DNA of 64,000 bases from Candidatus Thiothrix anitrata (GCF_017901155.1 NZ_CP072800.1:3189283-3253282); one strand, 5' to 3'; positions 44,995-54,608 are shown, numbered from the stretch's first letter. Numbers and translations: made by a program. The notes: a model not told the origin generated them from the letters alone.

Positions 44995-47085
44995 TTACTC
45001 ACCGGTTGCGTCTTTCATGCTTAAGCGCATCCGACCTTGGCGGTCGATTTCAATAACCTTAACCTGCACGGTATCGCCAACATTTACAAAGTCAGTGACA
45101 TTTTCCACGCGCTCATTGCTGATTTGAGAAATATGCAGCAAACCGTCTTTGCCCGGCAAAATGGTAACGAACGCGCCGAAGTCCATAATGCGTGCGACTG
45201 TACCGTTGTAAACTTTGTTAATTTCAACTTCAGCGGTAATCGCCTCGATCATGGTACGTGCTTCATACGCTGCTTTCGCGTCAACTGCCGCGATTTTGAT
45301 GAAACCCTCGTCGTCGATATTGACCTGTGCGCCGGTTTTTTCGGTAATGCCACGGATGGTTTCACCGCCCTTACCAATCACTTCACGGATTTTGTCCGGG
45401 TTGATTTTCATGGTGACGTAACGCGGGGCGTATTCGGAAATATCATCGCGTGGTGCTTCCAGACCTTTCGCCATTTCACCCAAGATATACAAACGACCTG
45501 CTTGCGCTTGTACCAACGCTTGTTGCATGATTTCCTTGGTGATGCCAGTGATCTTGATGTCCATTTGCAACGCGGTAATGCCTTCAGCAGAACCTGCCAC
45601 TTTGAAATCCATATCACCGAGGTGATCTTCATCGCCCAAGATGTCGGTCAATACTGCGAAACGCTCACCTTCTTTAATCAAGCCCATTGCGATACCCGCA
45701 ACCGGTGATTTAATCGGCACGCCCGCATCCATCAATGACAAAGAACTACCACAGACGCTCGCCATTGAACTGGAACCGTTAGATTCAGTGATTTCTGAAA
45801 CGCAACGAATGGTGTAAGGGAAATCATCAGTGTGCGGAATCATCGCTTTAACGCCGCGCTTGGCCAAACGCCCGTGACCGATTTCACGACGCTTCGGTGA
45901 ACCGAAACGCCCAGTTTCACCGACGCTGTACGGCGGGAAGTTATAGTTAAACAAGAAGTTATCTTTGTATTCACCGGTAATTGCATCAATCACCTGAGCA
46001 TCACGCTCAGTACCCAAGGTGGTAACCACCAATGCCTGTGTTTCACCACGGGTAAACAAAGCAGAACCGTGAGCGCGTGGTAATACGCCCAGACGCACGC
46101 TGATCGGACGCACGGTTTGCAGATCACGCCCATCAATACGTGGCTTGCCATCTAAAATACTGCCACGCACTACGGTTTTTTCCACATTCTTGAATTCAGC
46201 CTTGATGTCATCAGCACTGAAACCTTCTTCGCCGTCTTTTGCAGCCAGCTTATCAACCGTGCTACTCAGAACTTCGTCAATCCGCGCATAACGCATTTGC
46301 TTGTCAGCCACTTGGAACGCTTCAACCAAATCAGCTTGGCAAGCACCTGCAACTGCATCGGCTAACGCGGTGTTTGCGGTTGGTGGCGTCCAATCCCATG
46401 CCGGATTGCCAACTTCAGCCGCTAATTCTTTAATCGCCTGAATCGCTACCTGCATTTGCTCGTGACCGAACATTACCGCACCCAGCATGACTTCTTCGCT
46501 GAGTTCATCCGCTTCGGATTCAACCATCAATACTGCACTATCAGTGCCCGCGATCACCAAATCCAACGCTGACGTTTTCAAGTCTTCTTTAGAAGGGTTC
46601 AGCATGTATTCGCCATTGCGATAGCCCACACGTGCTGCGCCAATCGGCCCTTGGAATGGCATACCTGATAAAGCCATTACCGCAGAAGAACCCAACATTG
46701 CCGGAATATCCGCGCTAACATCAGCGTTCATGGAAACCACAGTCGCAATCAATTGCACTTCATTGGTAAAGCCTTCCGGGAACAGCGGGCGTAATGGACG
46801 GTCAATCAGACGTGCAACCAAGGTTTCTTCTTCCGTTGCACGCGCTTCGCGCTTGAAGAAACCACCGGGAATACGACCAGCTGCGTAGAACTTTTCTTGA
46901 TAATCCACCGTCATTGGGAAGAAATCACGTCCAACAACTGTTGATTTTTGACCGACTACCGTGACCAACACAGTGGTGTCATCCATAGTAATCATTACTG
47001 CTGCGGTGGCTTGTTTAGCGATTTCGCCAGTTTCGATGGTGACGGTATTATTACCGTATTGGAATGTCTTGGTGAATTTAGCCAT
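44995..47085 (-). CDS. pnp: Polyribonucleotide nucleotidyltransferase (PNPase)
   Basis: 3'-5' phosphorolytic RNA exonuclease of the degradosome. The 696-residue product starts [20 protein letters not shown]. It has two RNase PH domains ([20 protein letters not shown] in the first; [19 protein letters not shown] and [16 protein letters not shown] in the second), a KH domain with [17 protein letters not shown] and an S1 domain ending [20 protein letters not shown]. The ATG at 47085 is the family start; the upstream open frame runs through a palindromic repeat and is not coding. Confidence 0.97.
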   Translation of the reverse strand: MAKFTKTFQYGNNTVTIETGEIAKQATAAVMITMDDTTVLVTVVGQKSTVVGRDFFPMTVDYQEKFYAAGRIPGGFFKREARATEEETLVARLIDRPLRPLFPEGFTNEVQLIATVVSMNADVSADIPAMLGSSAVMALSGMPFQGPIGAARVGYRNGEYMLNPSKEDLKTSALDLVIAGTDSAVLMVESEADELSEEVMLGAVMFGHEQMQVAIQAIKELAAEVGNPAWDWTPPTANTALADAVAGACQADLVEAFQVADKQMRYARIDEVLSSTVDKLAAKDGEEGFSADDIKAEFKNVEKTVVRGSILDGKPRIDGRDLQTVRPISVRLGVLPRAHGSALFTRGETQALVVTTLGTERDAQVIDAITGEYKDNFLFNYNFPPYSVGETGRFGSPKRREIGHGRLAKRGVKAMIPHTDDFPYTIRCVSEITESNGSSSMASVCGSSLSLMDAGVPIKSPVAGIAMGLIKEGERFAVLTDILGDEDHLGDMDFKVAGSAEGITALQMDIKITGITKEIMQQALVQAQAGRLYILGEMAKGLEAPRDDISEYAPRYVTMKINPDKIREVIGKGGETIRGITEKTGAQVNIDDEGFIKIAAVDAKAAYEARTMIEAITAEVEINKVYNGTVARIMDFGAFVTILPGKDGLLHISQISNERVENVTDFVNVGDTVQVKVIEIDRQGRMRLSMKDATGE

Positions 47086-47131
47086 GACCCTATTATTCCT
47101 TTGATTAGTTTTTACAGTGAACGTATCACGG

Positions 47132-47218
47132 GCAGGCTGTTGAAAAAGATTCTGCCCCCTCATCCCTTGCGGGGGAGGGTTGAGGGTAGTCATTAACCCT
47201 TTTCAACAACCTTCCTGC
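47132..47218. repeat. Large inverted-repeat element between rpsO and pnp
   Basis: Outer arms GCAGG...GTTGAAAAAG and CTTTTCAACAACCTTCCTGC surround an inner palindrome CCCTCA / TGAGGG (47157-47186). This gives an 85-bp stem-loop-like element in the pnp leader region, where RNase III processing sites are found in other bacteria. Confidence 0.7.
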
Positions 47219-47255
47219 GTGATGTGTGATAGTAGAGAGAAAAATTGCACATAAC

Positions 47256-47281
47256 AAAACACCGCACTAAGGCGGTGTTTT
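47256..47281 (-). terminator. Terminator after rpsO
   Basis: Perfect 10-bp stem AAAACACCGC / GCGGTGTTTT with a six-base loop, 16 bases after the rpsO stop. Read-through into pnp is likely, as in E. coli. Confidence 0.85.
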
Positions 47282-47297
47282 GTTTGCTTGCGTCAGA

Positions 47298-47567
47298 TTA
47301 ACGACGCAGGCCAAGGCTGCTGATCAAAGCTTGATAACGCCCCAGATCTTTGCGCTTGAGGTAATCCAACAGCTTGCGGCGTTGGTTTACCATAGCCAAC
47401 ATACCGCGACGGGAATGGTGGTCATGCTTGTGGGTTGCAAAATGGTCCGTCAGATGCTTGATTCGCGCTGTCAGCAGCGCAACTTGCACTTCCGGGGACC
47501 CGGTATCTGTGTCTGATTGGCGGTATTGTTCAACAACACTCGCCTTTACTTCTGCACTCAGAGACAT
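47298..47567 (-). CDS. rpsO: 30S ribosomal protein S15
   Basis: Primary 16S rRNA-binding protein. The 89-residue product starts [20 protein letters not shown] and contains [36 protein letters not shown] and [13 protein letters not shown], all diagnostic. Located upstream of pnp, the usual order. Confidence 0.98.
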   Translation of the reverse strand: MSLSAEVKASVVEQYRQSDTDTGSPEVQVALLTARIKHLTDHFATHKHDHHSRRGMLAMVNQRRKLLDYLKRKDLGRYQALISSLGLRR

Positions 47568-47662
47568 ATTCGCCTAGGCTCCAGATTAAAGGTTGCTAAA
47601 AAGGCGCAGATTATAGCGTGTTGCGGCAACCTCGTACAGCATTAAAAATTACAGGTCACGCG

Positions 47663-48116
47663 TTACGATTCCTCAGTGTCTATTTTCTGCAACGCCAGTG
47701 CATTAATGCAATAGCGCAACCCACTCGGCTGGCCATCAGGAAATACATGCCCCAAATGCGCATCGCAACCGTTACATGTCGTTTCAACCCGCACCATGCC
47801 GTGTGCATGATCAGCATGATACGCCACTGCATTTTCCTGCACCGGCTGGGTGAAAGAAGGCCAGCCCGTGCCCGAATCAAACTTTTCACGCGCATCAAAC
47901 AATAATGTGCCGCAACACACGCAAGCGTATAAACCCGGCTCAATGCGGCTGCACATTGCCGAGCTGAACGGGCGTTCTGTGCCTTTTAAGCGAGTCACTT
48001 GGTATTGTTCCGGGGTTAACTGCGCCTGCCACTCTATGGCAGTTTTGCTGACACGCTGCGATCGCTGCCGGGTTATTGCCATTGGCAAAATGCAATACAT
48101 CTTTCCAATTCAACAT
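47663..48116 (-). pseudogene. msrB: Peptide-methionine (R)-S-oxide reductase MsrB, frame broken near the N-terminus
   Basis: Repairs oxidised methionine. The main body has EWQAQLTPEQYQVTRLKGTE, two CxxC zinc sites (CVCC and CNGC), FDSGTGWPSF and the catalytic cysteine in GLRYCINALAL. The true start is probably the ATG at 48116 (MLNWKDVLHFANGNNP, with GAAGGTG upstream), in a different frame from the body; the switch is near 48070-48085. A shorter in-frame start at 48100 gives a protein lacking the family N-terminus. Probably a sequence error. It lies 1 base after the DUF1311 gene. Confidence 0.9.
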
Positions 48117-48117
48117 G

Positions 48118-48549
48118 TTACGTTGCACCTTCGTTCAATAAATCCAGTAAATCCTGCAATGCCAGTGCACGTTGCTTCACCACATCAGCGCGTTTGTTCA
48201 CCATCACCGGAATCCACATTGTGCCATCCATTTGCTCATGCACAGCATTGATCAACTCGAATTCCTTGTCACGCTGCGCAATCCATGCACGCTGCGCTTG
48301 TTTCAAGGCTTCTTTCCCGGCGGGCTTGAGTTCACCTTGCAAGGCTTTATAAACGCGGTTCAGCTCCGCGTCCCACTCGGTTTCAGCGCGAGTAAAACAC
48401 CCCACCATACCAGCGGTACTGTGATTGGTTTCCAGACAACGCTCCACGCTCAGATCAATCGCATGGGGCTTAACTGTATTTCCTGCTTCTCTGGCATGGG
48501 CATTGATAGCCAGCAATGACAGTACCGCAATGACTAACCATCGACACAT
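48118..48549 (-). CDS. DUF1311 / LprI-like periplasmic protein
   Basis: A 143-residue exported protein with a signal peptide (about 1-19, ending AHA). The DUF1311 pattern follows: CLETNHSTAGMVGCFTRAE, WDAELNRVYKAL and ALKQAQRAWIAQRDKEF. LprI-type members inhibit lysozyme; others have no known function. AGGAG lies 8 bases before the ATG. It probably shares a transcript with msrB. Confidence 0.85.
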   Translation of the reverse strand: MCRWLVIAVLSLLAINAHAREAGNTVKPHAIDLSVERCLETNHSTAGMVGCFTRAETEWDAELNRVYKALQGELKPAGKEALKQAQRAWIAQRDKEFELINAVHEQMDGTMWIPVMVNKRADVVKQRALALQDLLDLLNEGAT

Positions 48550-48664
48550 AAGCGTTCTCCTAAAAGGATTTCGTGAAAACCACCCGATTTTAGCTTATGC
48601 TACGCGCAGTTACACAGATGTACACAAAGAAATTCCCAACAGTAACATTTAAGGAGCTAATCTT

Positions 48665-49132
48665 ATGAATACCTTCAAAAAAACCCTAGCTATTATCTTC
48701 GCTGCCGCCAGCATCGCAAGCGTTTCCAGCGTTATGGCTGATGAGCAAAAAACCCCAGAAGAAGCAGCGATTGACTACCGCAAAGCGGCTTTCGGCATGA
48801 TCAAACACCACTTCGGCCCAATGGGCGCAATGGTTAAAGGCGAAAAAGAATTCAACGCTGAAGAATTTGCGAAAAATGCCGAAGCGGTGGCTGCATTGAG
48901 CAAATTCCCAATGAACGGCTTCATTGCCGGTAGCGACATGGGCGAAACTGAAGCCAAGGATGACATCTGGTCAAACATGGACGACTTCAAAAAGAAAATG
49001 GAAACCTTCCAGATTGAAGCAGCGTCGTTAGCTGATGTCGCGAAAGGCGGTGACATGGCAGCGATCAAACCACAATTCGGCAAAGTGGGCGAGTCTTGCA
49101 AGGCTTGTCATAAAGAATACAAGAAAGACTGA
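48665..49132 (+). CDS. Cytochrome c' / c-556-type periplasmic cytochrome
   Basis: A 155-residue periplasmic haem protein. Signal peptide about 1-25 (ending VMA), then a four-helix bundle with a C-terminal haem site CKACH (about 146-150) followed by KEYKKD, the layout of class II cytochromes. The expected N-terminal haem-ligand methionine region is YRKAAFGMIKHHFGPMGAMV. AAGGAG precedes the ATG. Possible roles are nitric oxide binding or electron transfer. Transcribed alone. Confidence 0.9.
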   Translation: MNTFKKTLAIIFAAASIASVSSVMADEQKTPEEAAIDYRKAAFGMIKHHFGPMGAMVKGEKEFNAEEFAKNAEAVAALSKFPMNGFIAGSDMGETEAKDDIWSNMDDFKKKMETFQIEAASLADVAKGGDMAAIKPQFGKVGESCKACHKEYKKD

Positions 49133-49143
49133 TTTTCAGCCCA

Positions 49144-49164
49144 CCTCCCCTGTTCAAGGGGAGG
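49144..49164. repeat. GC-rich palindrome after the cytochrome c' gene
   Basis: Perfect 8-bp stem CCTCCCCT / AGGGGAGG, loop of five bases, 12 bases after the stop. Member of the dispersed palindrome family and possible terminator. Confidence 0.65.
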
Positions 49165-49236
49165 CTTGTAGGCAATAGCCGCACCGAAAACTAGCCTGCT
49201 GGGAAAGACGTTGCCGCACTCTCGGTGAAATGAAAC

Positions 49237-49659
49237 TCATGCAGGTTGAAGTTCCCCAGTAGGTAACGGTATTTTATAACCACGCCGCTTCAGCAAAACA
49301 GCGGCGTAACTACGCCTCAACGTTAACACATCCGCTTCACGTTTCAGATTTTGCAAAGCCTGCTGCTCATCGGCGGATAACGCGCCCTGTCTACTGTTAT
49401 CCAACAAAGACTCATAACGCTGCCAATCTGCTGATGGGAAAACACGCCGGGATTCCTGAAGCAACTGCTGGTCATTCATCGCCAACAAAGGAAAAACATC
49501 ATCCTGATAGTCAGCGGGAACATCCTCAAACAAAGGCGGCAACGTATGGCGCAGGCTATCGAGAACAATCACCTCCGCTGGTTGACGAAACAGCGCAGCC
49601 GCACGGCTTAATTGCTGGTAAAGCGCGTCAGATACATTGATAGTAATAGCTTGGCTCAT
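49237..49659 (-). CDS. Hypothetical protein with DNA-binding-like N-terminus
   Basis: A 140-residue protein. The start ITINVSDALYQQLSRAAALF resembles the ribbon-helix-helix-like N-termini of antitoxin-type proteins. The remainder is helical and hydrophilic (LKREADVLTLRRSYAAVLLK). I recall similar orphan or toxin-linked proteins in filamentous bacteria, but cannot name a family. GAAGGTG precedes the ATG. It stands at the left end of the accessory region with the TumE/TumA-like pair. Confidence 0.6.
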   Translation of the reverse strand: MSQAITINVSDALYQQLSRAAALFRQPAEVIVLDSLRHTLPPLFEDVPADYQDDVFPLLAMNDQQLLQESRRVFPSADWQRYESLLDNSRQGALSADEQQALQNLKREADVLTLRRSYAAVLLKRRGYKIPLPTGELQPA

Positions 49660-49789
49660 CTTACACCTTCAAGGTTTACAACCTGCGATGCGCTATCATA
49701 ACCGATAACGAGCAATCGAGAATTACTCTGTTCAACTTTCATGCATTTCAAAGGTAGCCGTTGGCGGTGATTTTCATACTTGGTATGAC

Positions 49790-50133
49790 TCAAGCCGCCG
49801 CTTGTAGCATAAAATCAACGTGAATACCGTCATAAGGAAACGACACGCCATCGCCTGATTTTTTCAACAACCCTGAATTAAGCAAAGCATGAACGTCGCC
49901 GTGTACGGCTTTCACATCACGGTTTACGCGCCGCGCTACTTCACGGAGAGAGAGAACGCCACCGCCTGTCATGGCTTTGATGATTTCCCAACGCTTGATG
50001 GTCAGGGTTTGCCATAACAGTTCAGGGGTTTCAAAGCTGATGCGGGGCGTGGAGTTTGCCCCGTTTTTAATGCGTTAGTGAAGTCTGCCAGTGAGTCTTG
50101 CAACGTGCGGACATCAAGTACGACTGTGTTCAT
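49790..50133 (-). pseudogene. TumA-like (HVO_A0114 family) DNA-binding antitoxin, frame broken once
   Basis: Helix-turn-helix antitoxin partner of TumE. From the ATG at 50133 the product reads MNTVVLDVRTLQDSLADFTN. The frame then changes in the A/G-run stretch near 50055-50070, and the family core follows in a new frame: RISFETPELLWQTLTIKRWE, then SLREVARRVNRDVKAVHGDV and a C-terminal HVDFM. A full product would be about 115 residues. The overlap with TumE-like and the conserved core favour a sequence error. Confidence 0.8.
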
Positions 50134-50410
50134 CGCGCCACCTCATTACGTCTGTATAAAAGTCCGATACCAGCTGATCAATGCTCGTAAAAGTACAGGC
50201 TATTTCTTGTGTGCCAATATGCTTATGGTCGCCTTTGCCTGCCTCATTGTCATAGCGCACCACACAAATACCATCGACCACGAATGCAAGGCGATATTTG
50301 TAGTGATGCAAACTGCCACGCACTGGTGAGGACAACTCCCACGCCACCAATTCTGCAAAACTATTGGCAGATAAAACAATGCGGCGTTGGAATATTTCAG
50401 TGGCACTCAT
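50114..50410 (-). CDS. TumE family toxin (DUF6516)
   Basis: Toxin of the TumE/TumA type II system. The 98-residue product starts MSATEIFQRRIVLSANSFAE and contains the family landmarks VRGSLHHYKYRLAFV, VVRYDNEAGKGDHKH and LVSDFYTDVMRW. Family role is known only as growth inhibition neutralised by TumA. It overlaps the antitoxin start by 20 bases, toxin first. An in-frame start at 50449 is less likely. Confidence 0.88.
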   Translation of the reverse strand: MSATEIFQRRIVLSANSFAELVAWELSSPVRGSLHHYKYRLAFVVDGICVVRYDNEAGKGDHKHIGTQEIACTFTSIDQLVSDFYTDVMRWRDEHSRT

Positions 50411-50701
50411 GTTGGAGAAGATAACAACACTTACAAGGTCAGTCAACAATCAGGTGGTGGGTCAAGCCTATGATTACGGGTAGGGCAGTCCTCTGTGTCT
50501 GCCCTCTTTGATTGAAGAAGGGTAATCGGCTGCACTTGCTTGCGTTCCATACCTACCTCAAAAAAATCGACCGCGCCAAGCGCGGTACACGGCGTAACCC
50601 CACCACCTGCCCACTCGATAAGGTTCATCTAACCCCATAAATTCTGTGGCACTGACGATAAAGGAAAAAGGTTAATTAGTCCTGGCAGCGCGAAATCCAA
50701 C

Positions 50702-50770
50702 ATTGATGCTTCGGTTGACCGGCGTGTTGCCGTAGCGGTAAGCAGAACGCAACCCCTGAGGATCGTTGTT
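50702..50770 (-). other. Candidate DGR variable region 2 (end of second FGE domain)
   Basis: 69-bp segment at the C-terminus of the second FGE domain, between the conserved codons for RGGSW and VGFRAAR. It differs from region 1 at 20 of 69 positions, against 4 differences in the 112 bp before it. In 17 of the 20, one copy has A on the coding strand. It has AAC, AAT or similar codons where region 1 has other residues. Confidence 0.75.
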
Positions 50771-51587
50771 CCACGACCCGCCACGCAACACACGCGACGC
50801 ATCCGCGTCGCAACCCTGACGGGCACTACCATCAATCGGCGCATCCTTGTAATCGCCCTGCCAACAATCTTCCACCCACTCCACACGTTGCCATGCATAT
50901 CAGACAACCCAAACGGGCTTTTCACAAAACTACCTACCGGAGAAGTATAGTCGAATTTGTCACCACACAAGTCACCACTACAATTTGCATTGTTTTTGCC
51001 GATGCTATTCCCCACGAATACGCCGTATCCGTCCCTGCCCGCGCTGCGTATTCCCATTCGGCTTCGGTCGGCAAACGGTACTTCTTACTGGTCTGCTTAC
51101 TCAGCCATTGCACATACGCTTGGGCGTTTTGCCAACTGACTCCCACAATCGGATAGTTATCGCCCGTAAGAGCCTCGCCCAATTTTTTGTAATGATCATC
51201 CTTACCTGTCTGGATATTGTAATCACTACCCTTTTCCTGCCACTCCGGTTCAGGGCAAGCACCCGCTTTCACACACGCCATGTATTGCGCCACCGTCACT
51301 TCGGTTTCGCTCAGCCAGAAGGTGGGTACGTTGACTTCGTGGGCAGGTTTCTCGCTATCGAAACACCCACCTTCCACATCATCGCGCTTAGGATCACACC
51401 CCATCGTGAATTTGCCAGCGGGGATTTGCACCATCGTCGGAGCTGGCACTTTCTGGGTATCGGTTAGCGTTTGAGGAAGAGCAGCCTGAAACGCCTGCCC
51501 TTGCTGGGGAGCTTGTGCCAACTGATCCGCCGTGCCCTTGTCAGTAAAGGGTAAAGGGTTAATTGTCCTGGCAGCGCGAAATCCAAC

Positions 51588-51656
51588 ACTGTAGTATCGG
51601 TTGACCGGCGAGAGGTAGAGGCGGAAAGCAGAACGCAACCACCGAGGTTTGCTGCC
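51588..51656 (-). other. Candidate DGR variable region 1 (end of first FGE domain)
   Basis: 69-bp segment at the end of the first FGE domain, identical in length and phase to region 2. Thirteen codons differ, all changing the amino acid, at the positions that are variable in CLec-fold DGR targets. The following GTTGGATTTCGCGCTGCC is identical in both copies. Confidence 0.75.
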
Positions 51657-52348
51657 CCACGACCCGCCGCGCAACACACGCGACGCATCCGCGTCGCAAC
51701 CCTGACGGGCACTACCATCAATCGGCGCATACTTGTAATCGCCCTGCCAGCAATCTTCCACCCATTCCAAAGCATTGCCGTGTACGTCATACAATCCCAA
51801 CGGATTGGGCTTGAAACTGCCCACTTTCAGCGGAGCTTTTTCCTTGCAATCATCAAATTGTGCGCCATTGGCTGCTTGCGTATCACACACGGGCGGCTGG
51901 TCGCCCCAACTGTAGGCTGTCTTTGTCCCGCCACGGGTGGCATATTCCCATTCAGCCTCACTCGGCAAACGCCATGCCTGTTTAGTCTGTTCGCTTAACC
52001 ACTTGAGGTAAGCTTGTGCATCCTGCCAACTGACACAAGTCACGGGGCTGTCATCGGTCTGGGTGTAGCCGGTTTTACGCCATGAGTTGCCTCTGACATC
52101 ACTCCCACTGCCACTGGCATCATACGACCAGCACGAACCCTCCTTTTCCGCTGTGGTTTGGTACTGGGTAGCATCCACAAAGGCACGGAACTGCCCAAAC
52201 GTAACTTCATACGCACCCATTTCAAACGCGGGGACGTTGACCGTGTGTACGGGTTCTTCATTGTCTTGGCAGTCTTTGTTTTCCACGCAGCCCATCTCAA
52301 ATGTGCCACCGGGGATTTTGACCATCGCAGGCAACGCAGCCTTAAGCC

Positions 52349-52380
52349 CCTCCCCTGATAAGGGGAGGCTGGGAGGGGTT
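52349..52380. repeat. GC-rich palindrome inside coding sequence
   Basis: CCTCCCCT / AGGGGAGG stem (52349-52368) plus a downstream GGGAGGGG arm. It encodes the linker TPPSLPLSGEG just before the first FGE domain. Same family as the intergenic palindromes. Confidence 0.7.
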
Positions 52381-54035
52381 TCTTTCTGCACTAGTTCAAC
52401 CACAACAGGCTCAACCGGGGGTTTTTCCTTCACTGGCCCAGCCACAACAATCTCAATCGGCTTTTTCGTCTGCGGTAAACTCTGCCAAATCGCCACACCC
52501 ACTAACATAGCCGTCAACAGCAAACCACCCGCCACCTCGCGCTTGCGACTACGCAAAGCAGGCCACACCACATCCTCACTAATGACCTTACCTTTGCTAA
52601 TACGCATCAGCCGCTTGCGACTTTCCTCATCATCAGCGTCCGGTAGCGGGAACGGCAACGCATCCTGCTGTAGCTCCTGTTCAATCTGTGCCTGTAACGG
52701 TGCAACCGACACCTGCAATTGTTCCATTGCTGGAATCGCTTGCCTGGGAGAAAACTCCAGCAACAAACGCAAATAACGCCAATACCAAGCGTAATAACGC
52801 AAACAACCCTCATTGTCCGGCTTCGCGGCACGATACCAACCCAATAGCCGTGCCTGCACCCGCTGTTTTTCCTCACCCCGACACCATTGGTGGAACTGCC
52901 CACGCAACAGCCGCAATACATCCACACCCCAATACAGCCCTGAAGCATCAGACTGGGTATTCGGCAAAGCATACAAGCGTTGCAAACGAGTCAATGGCAA
53001 GTGCGGGGCAAATTCACGTAACAGCCGCACCAGCAAAGCAGGACTAACTGGCGGCGGTAGCACCGCGACTATTCGCGCCAATGGCACGGCATCACCCAAC
53101 AAGCGTTGCACATACCCGCCAACGGCTCTTGCGCCCCACGTTGCATGAAGCGTTGGTAAGCTGGCTGGTGTAATGTTGTCTGCACCATTTCACCCGCCAG
53201 TTCACGGAATACCGGAATCAGATTGGCAGGTTCCGCCGTCCACAAGCGGATACCTGCTGCCTGCAAACGCCGTTCACGCCCATTCCAGAAACGCGGCTCG
53301 CGCACAGTCAGCCATGCCAATTGAGGCCACAGTGCCAATTCTTCCAGCAATAACTTGTCCTGTTGCCAGTCGGCCTGCCGTGCATCAGCGAACACCAGCG
53401 TGACATAACGCCCGCGCTCTTCCGCCAATTCCTCCAAGCGAATCAGCTCCCCTTCATCAGTACGGAATTCACGCAAACTGCCATGCAAATACCCCAAGGT
53501 CACGGGTAAACCGCGCTGGCGCAACCCTGCCACCAACTCATACGCCAACGGACACCAACGCTGTTCTGGTGCGGTCACATCGACCAACACTAAAATCTGG
53601 AACAAGGAACGTTGCGACTGCATCCGCACTTCCGGCAAACCCGCCGCTTGCGCAGAGGCTTTGATGGTAGCTGGGACATCCAGCCAACGGCTCTCATCCT
53701 CTGCCACATAAAACCCAATGCTGTCAGCACAATAATCCAGCGTGGCATCATCCAACCAAGCAGGCATTGCCCCGCCCACTTCCGCCGGATCAAAATACAC
53801 CTCGCTATCTTGCTGCCAATGCAGTGCGGTGGGTAGTTCCGGCATTTGCCGCGATTTGCGCAACCGTAGCCATAAATACAGCGTCAGCAAGCCGCTTCCC
53901 AATACTGCTAACCACCACAACCCAATGCTCCAGTTGGTAGATGGCTGGCTGGGAGGAACTTCAGGTTGTACGGGAGGTTTTTCTACAACCGTGGTATCGG
54001 TTGGTTGGGGTTCGGGGTTGGCTTCTGGATTACCC

Positions 54036-54608
54036 TCACCCCGACCCTTCCCCGCAGGGGTGAAGGGGTAAGACAGGAGAAGGCGTGGAATCGACGGTCG
54101 GTAGTGCAGTAGTGGTGGTGGTAGGTTTGGAAACAAGCTGTTGGGATGCTGGCTTATTCAGGTGAGTCAATAAAACCAGTGTTCCAATAAAGACACCCGC
54201 AATCAACAGGGTAACTATCCACCAGAACCGCCCGCTTCCTGCTTCTTCCTGTGCATCCACCAATTGAGGTTGGACAGTTTTTGGTTGCTCCCGCTGCTGC
54301 TCAAATTGTGCGACTAATTGCTGTAAGTCCTGTTGCAGACGGGCAATGTCTACGGCTTGTTGGGTAGCGTCCCCATCCTCTGCTTGCTGAAACTGCTGGT
54401 ATAACCGCTCGAAATCCTCCCGTTGCTGTGCATTCTTCGCCAACAATACCAGTAACACTTGCCGCAACCGTGTAGGTGTCCAAGCCGTATCGGTTTCCAA
54501 CACTTGTTGCACACGGCGCAGATCATCCAGTGTTAAATGGATGCCCACCACAGACAATCCTGATAGGAAGGGTGCGAGTGGGAATGTTGGGGAAAATGCA
54601 GGTTTCAT
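54036..54608 (-). CDS. Coiled-coil single-span membrane protein of the conflict cluster
   Basis: A 190-residue product. The N-terminal helical part (FLSGLSVVGIHLTLDDLRRV, then WTPTRLRQVLLVLLAKNAQQ) resembles the helical region preceding vWA domains in CoxE-like MoxR partner proteins. A Gln-rich coiled coil follows (about 65-115), then one membrane segment (about 130-152) and a Thr/Pro-rich tail. The final codons (LPLHPCGEGSG) come from a copy of the GC-rich palindrome, which introduces the stop. The gene may once have been fused to the next one. Starts 9 bases after the Pepco-like gene. Function unknown. Confidence 0.65.
   Translation of the reverse strand: MKPAFSPTFPLAPFLSGLSVVGIHLTLDDLRRVQQVLETDTAWTPTRLRQVLLVLLAKNAQQREDFERLYQQFQQAEDGDATQQAVDIARLQQDLQQLVAQFEQQREQPKTVQPQLVDAQEEAGSGRFWWIVTLLIAGVFIGTLVLLTHLNKPASQQLVSKPTTTTTALPTVDSTPSPVLPLHPCGEGSG
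54045..54067. repeat. GC-rich palindrome at the junction of two conflict-cluster genes
   Basis: CCCTT...AAGGG arms with CCCC/GGGG inner pairing. It forms the 3' end of the coiled-coil membrane protein gene and overlaps the start region of the FGE gene. Confidence 0.6.

Larger units (their letters stand above)
50672..54136 (-). pseudogene. Membrane protein with degenerate vWA-like region and two FGE-sulfatase (C-type lectin fold) domains; putative DGR-diversified sensor; three frame breaks
   Basis: If the breaks are repaired, one protein of about 1150 residues. In order: a Pro-rich N-terminus and a membrane segment (near 53940-53880); a region resembling vWA domains but with DVT instead of the DxSxS metal site (LFQILVLVDVTAPEQRW); a helical stretch; a second membrane segment (near 52545-52490); and two FGE domains (about 52320-51560 and 51450-50672), each with a formylglycine-generating-enzyme core (IPGGTFEMG, LPSEAEWEYA, VEDCWQGDYK, RVLRGGSW, VGFRAAR). 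Frame changes occur at about 53112, 51010 and 50880, each cured by one G in a G run. The two domain ends carry hypervariable segments (listed separately). The start is uncertain; 54136 is the furthest ATG and overlaps the upstream gene. Confidence 0.8.

Noticed and set aside
47086-47193. N-terminal extension of PNPase
   Set aside because: It runs through a palindromic repeat, and the family start [11 protein letters not shown] is obvious at 47085.
50443-50628. 61-codon reverse-strand frame between TumE-like and FGE genes
   Set aside because: No ribosome site, no coding-like composition and no family resemblance.
54036-54608. Fusion of the coiled-coil membrane protein with the FGE protein by a missing G
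   Set aside because: Joining the frames here needs one extra base removed or two added, unlike the other breaks, and each part has its own membrane segment; kept as two genes, though an ancestral fusion is possible.
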